Positions 6,791 to 9,439 of a stretch of DNA of 9,439 nucleotides are shown here, piece after piece. Below the pieces are notes generated by a model. That model had not been told where the DNA came from. It did not search any database and saw only the letters and a program-made list of their open reading frames with translations. The stretch lies in NCBI GenBank assembly GCA_030148045.1, contig JASBUE010000040.1, forward strand, positions 1 through 9,439, read 5' to 3'. Within the stretch, counting starts at the first letter, position 1; the number at the start of each line of letters is the position of its first letter. A program made the translations under genes and the position numbers. The stretch is from Candidatus Tenderia sp. Its GTDB lineage: Bacteria > Pseudomonadota > Gammaproteobacteria > Tenderiales > Tenderiaceae.

Positions 6791-8848
6791 ATGACGCATT
6801 TGGATAATCTGGCAAACCTGATCTGGCGTCCGCCTGCGCCGCGCGCATTTATCGCTGACTGGCGCAAACTGGCCAAACCATTGAGCTGTTCGGCGGGTGA
6901 GATGATCACGCGGCAATACCATCCGGCCAGAGACTTCTATTGTCTTCTCGACGGCGAGGTGGAGCATACCATCCAGCTTCAGGGCCAGGACGAGCGTTTC
7001 AAGGTCGGCGACCTCTCGCTGCGCTACTTTCCGCTCGGCTGGTCAGGCTTCTCAGCGCCACACCGCTACGCCACTTCGGCCCGGGCGATCAGCGATTGCA
7101 AGCTGCTGCGCTGGTCCATCGATGAGCTGCATCGCCTCTTCGTTCGCGCGCCGTCCCTGGGGCTACAATTCTATACCTATCTGCTCTCGAACGTATTGAA
7201 CCTGCTCGCCGACGCCAGGCAGCAGCTACAACGGACGCCTTTCGCCACCGGTCTGCTGGTCGATGCATTGAGCGACAAGCCCGCCGGTGTGAATCAGGCC
7301 GAGAGTTGCGAGGCGGTCGAGGATGTGCTGGCGCACTCCCTTTTTTTCGAGGTCTTTCCCGAATTCCACCTCGATAAGCTGCGCGATCTAATTGAACTGC
7401 GGCGCTACGACAAGGATGAGTATCTCTATCAGCAGGGCGCGCAGGGGCACAGCCTGATCGTGCTGATCGACGGTTCGGTGGCCGCCAGTTTCACCGCTGC
7501 AGGCAGGCAAGCCGATATCTATTTACGCTCTTACACCACGCCGGGACAGATCATCGCCCACCCCGAATTGACGCTCTCCGGCCGGCATGAAGAGACGGCC
7601 GTTGCGCTTGGCACCACGACGGTTGCGCTGGTCAGCGGTGCGGCGCTGGAGCGGCTGGCCGAGCAGGCGCCTGAATTCGGCTTGTTGTTGGCGCAGCGAT
7701 TGTTGTGGTTGGTCAGTTCGCGGCTGCGCACCCTGCGCATCCAGTTGATCGCCCAACGCTATGATCGGGAAGAAATCGCTATCCAGAACCTGCTGGCTCA
7801 GGTCAGTCCCCAGCTGGGTATCGCCTCCAAGCTTTATAAGCTGCCGCATTTGCTGGCCAACCGTATCACCCATGGCGAGGCATTCACCTGCCTGGAGGCG
7901 CTTAGATGCTCCGGCTCACGGCTGGAGCGCACCCTGGCCGGTATCTGTCTCGATATTCTCAGTGAGGTGTGGCGTGAGTTTCGTTTTTATCAAGGTCTGC
8001 TGGAGGTGTATCAGGGCGTCACCCGGGCGCCGCTGGAGAGCGATGTCCACCAGGTGAGACAGCTTTGCAACCGCAGCTTCCAGCGCGCCTTCAGCACCGC
8101 CCGCCATGTGATCCGCGGGGTCGAGAATCTGCCCGACGAGCCGGGACATATCTTTATCCTCAATCATCTTGTCAGCCACCCCGGTCACGTGTTGCCCAAC
8201 GGTTTTGAGCTTGCCCTGGACACCCACTTTGTCAGTGCCATGATCCTCCACCCCAAATACGGTGATGGTGGTATACGGGTGGTCAGGCGCGGACGCGGTG
8301 AGGAGCACGGCCACCATAGCTACTATGACCGTCTCGGTCACATCTTTGTCCATACCGGCGAGTCGGATGCGCGCTCCGTTCCGCCCCGGGAGCTCGCCGC
8401 CGATCGGGCCGCCTTTAACGAATTGGCCGGCGGATATCTACGGCGTGGCATCAATCTGATCATCTGCCCGGAGGGCACCAGCAAGTGGTCCCGGGAATCA
8501 CCGGTGCCCTTCCGCAAGGGCGCCTTTCACCTGGCCGCCACCCTGGATCCCGAGCCCCTCATCGTCCCCGTTGCCGTGGCCAACTTCGACAAGCGGCTCA
8601 AGCATAACGCCTTTGCCGCCGTGATTCATGAACCGTTTCGGCTCTCCGAACACTGCAATCCCTACGACAAGGAAAGTCTCGCCAATTTCGTCGACGCATT
8701 TCGCGATACCTTCCACGCTTATGTGGCTGAGGCCATGGCCCTGGCTGAGGAGGCGGGCAGCCCAAGTGAAAGGGCAGGGCGGCAACCGGATAAACTACGT
8801 GCGGCCCGATGGCGCAAAGATTACGGGCGGTTGACGTTTGACCTGTGA
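6791..8848 (+). CDS. Twin cyclic-nucleotide-binding domain protein with C-terminal PlsC-type acyltransferase
   Basis: A 685-residue multidomain protein. Residues about 25-130 and 185-305 each read as a cyclic-nucleotide-binding beta-roll: FYCLLDGEVEHT near 49-60, RYATSARAISDCKLLRWS at 92-109, and EYLYQQGAQGHSLIVLIDGSV at 210-230. A mostly helical linker (about 310-440) leads to a glycerolipid acyltransferase domain at about 440-645. Motif II is ICPEGTSKWS (558-567, with Glu561), motif III is FRKGAF (574-579) and motif IV is VPVAVAN (592-598). The motif I His is NH at 458-459, but the usual NHxSxxD spacing is lost; the next plausible acid is D477. It probably transfers acyl groups to a phospholipid precursor or another acceptor under control of a bound nucleotide; no long hydrophobic anchor is obvious. 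The ATG is fixed by an in-frame TAA at 6770-6772 with no other start between. The ribosome binding site is weak (AGGGA at 6774-6778). Confidence 0.88.
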   Translation: MTHLDNLANLIWRPPAPRAFIADWRKLAKPLSCSAGEMITRQYHPARDFYCLLDGEVEHTIQLQGQDERFKVGDLSLRYFPLGWSGFSAPHRYATSARAISDCKLLRWSIDELHRLFVRAPSLGLQFYTYLLSNVLNLLADARQQLQRTPFATGLLVDALSDKPAGVNQAESCEAVEDVLAHSLFFEVFPEFHLDKLRDLIELRRYDKDEYLYQQGAQGHSLIVLIDGSVAASFTAAGRQADIYLRSYTTPGQIIAHPELTLSGRHEETAVALGTTTVALVSGAALERLAEQAPEFGLLLAQRLLWLVSSRLRTLRIQLIAQRYDREEIAIQNLLAQVSPQLGIASKLYKLPHLLANRITHGEAFTCLEALRCSGSRLERTLAGICLDILSEVWREFRFYQGLLEVYQGVTRAPLESDVHQVRQLCNRSFQRAFSTARHVIRGVENLPDEPGHIFILNHLVSHPGHVLPNGFELALDTHFVSAMILHPKYGDGGIRVVRRGRGEEHGHHSYYDRLGHIFVHTGESDARSVPPRELAADRAAFNELAGGYLRRGINLIICPEGTSKWSRESPVPFRKGAFHLAATLDPEPLIVPVAVANFDKRLKHNAFAAVIHEPFRLSEHCNPYDKESLANFVDAFRDTFHAYVAEAMALAEEAGSPSERAGRQPDKLRAARWRKDYGRLTFDL

Positions 8849-8893
8849 AAACGTTCTACTTGTCGGGTAATGTGGGTATTTTGGAAATCCAAT

Positions 8894-9439
8894 ATGGCTA
8901 TCGATTTTAAACAGTACGATCCCGGCAATGCTTATGATGAGCTCATCTCCAGCAAGGGGCATCCGCGCCGCGCGGCCGGCTCGCTGTGTCGCTTTCTTGC
9001 CAATCTGGGCGATGAAGAGGTGATCGACCTGACCCAGGGCATCGATCTCGCCATCCGCGCCCTGGGCATCTCGTTTACCGTGTATAGCGAGGGCAGCAAC
9101 ATCGACCGCATGTGGCCGCTGGACCTGGTGCCGCGCATCATCACCGCCAAGGAGTGGACCAAAACCGAGGCGGGGCTGAAACAGCGCCTCAAGGCGCTCA
9201 ACATGTTCATCACCGATCTCTACAATGAACAGCAGGTGGTGAAGGACTGCGTCTTTCCCCGGGAGGTTCTGAAAGGCGCCAAAAACTACCGTCCCCAGTG
9301 CGAGGGCATCACGCCCCCTTTTGGGGTTTGGGCCCACATCTGCGGCACCGATCTGGTGCGTGATGCCGACGGCAAACAGTACGTACTGGAGGACAATCTG
9401 CGCGTGCCCTCCGGTGTCTCCTACATGCTGGAAAACCGC
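8894..9439 (+). CDS. Circularly permuted ATP-grasp type 2 family protein, 5' part
   Basis: The first 182 codons of a protein cut by the right edge of the window. The sequence follows the circularly permuted ATP-grasp type 2 family (formerly DUF404/DUF407): YDELISSKG at 14-22, GISFTVYSEG at 58-67, PLDLVPRII at 75-83, GLKQRLKALNMFI at 94-106, WAHICGTDLVRDADG at 146-160, and YVLEDNLRVPSGVSYMLENR at 163-182. ATP-grasp enzymes join a carboxylate to an amine through an acyl-phosphate; this family is thought to make or modify peptides, with unknown substrate. The ATG at 8894 is chosen over an in-frame ATG at 8870 because homologues begin near this point and TGGAAA (8882-8887) is a possible ribosome binding site. 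It lies 45 bp after the acyltransferase stop on the same strand, without a terminator, so co-transcription is possible. Confidence 0.93.
   Translation, partial: MAIDFKQYDPGNAYDELISSKGHPRRAAGSLCRFLANLGDEEVIDLTQGIDLAIRALGISFTVYSEGSNIDRMWPLDLVPRIITAKEWTKTEAGLKQRLKALNMFITDLYNEQQVVKDCVFPREVLKGAKNYRPQCEGITPPFGVWAHICGTDLVRDADGKQYVLEDNLRVPSGVSYMLENR

Noticed and set aside
8795..9337. 180-residue minus-strand open frame
   Set aside because: It lies antisense to the end of the acyltransferase gene and to the ATP-grasp gene, whose translation matches a known family strongly; the antisense frame is a by-product of GC-rich codons.

Overview
The window looks like chromosomal DNA of a gammaproteobacterium. 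The GC content is moderate to high by eye, and the three minus-strand genes at 224-4987 are the PrkA (YeaG) / YeaH / SpoVR (YcgB) set in its usual order, with sequences close to the enterobacterial family pattern. The other genes (a cyclic-nucleotide-binding domain joined to a PlsC-type acyltransferase, and a circularly permuted ATP-grasp protein) fit an environmental member of that class, but I cannot name a genus. No phage, transposon, CRISPR, tRNA or rRNA sequence is visible.

Layout. 1-223: short non-coding tail after spoVR, with a perfect GC-rich hairpin. 224-4987, minus strand: a compact operon read prkA, then yeaH, then spoVR, with gaps of 82 bp and 2 bp. 4988-5719: a 732-bp stretch without a recognisable gene. 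Its prkA-proximal part (about 5000-5400) is AT-rich and holds several dyads, a repeated 9-10 bp element and a possible sigma-54 promoter. Its distal part (5534-5698) may encode a 53-54 residue protein following the hydrolase gene, and holds a hairpin with a T-run on the plus strand. 5720-6730, minus: an alpha/beta hydrolase resembling the acetyl xylan esterase / cephalosporin C deacetylase group. 6791-8848, plus: a 685-residue protein with two cyclic-nucleotide-binding-like domains and a C-terminal acyltransferase, divergent from the hydrolase across 60 bp. 8894-9439, plus: the first 182 codons of a circularly permuted ATP-grasp type 2 protein, cut by the window edge.

How the genes fit together. 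PrkA (AAA+ kinase-type ATPase), YeaH (von Willebrand A-like metal-site protein) and SpoVR form a conserved stress and starvation module whose biochemistry is still poorly defined. The hydrolase and the cNMP-acyltransferase share a divergent control region and may act on related acylated substrates; that is inference. The ATP-grasp family normally sits with alpha-E and transglutaminase-like genes in a presumed peptide-forming or modifying cluster, which would lie beyond the right edge. The best candidates for something little described are the nucleotide-gated acyltransferase with its altered motif I, and the dyad-rich control region in front of prkA.
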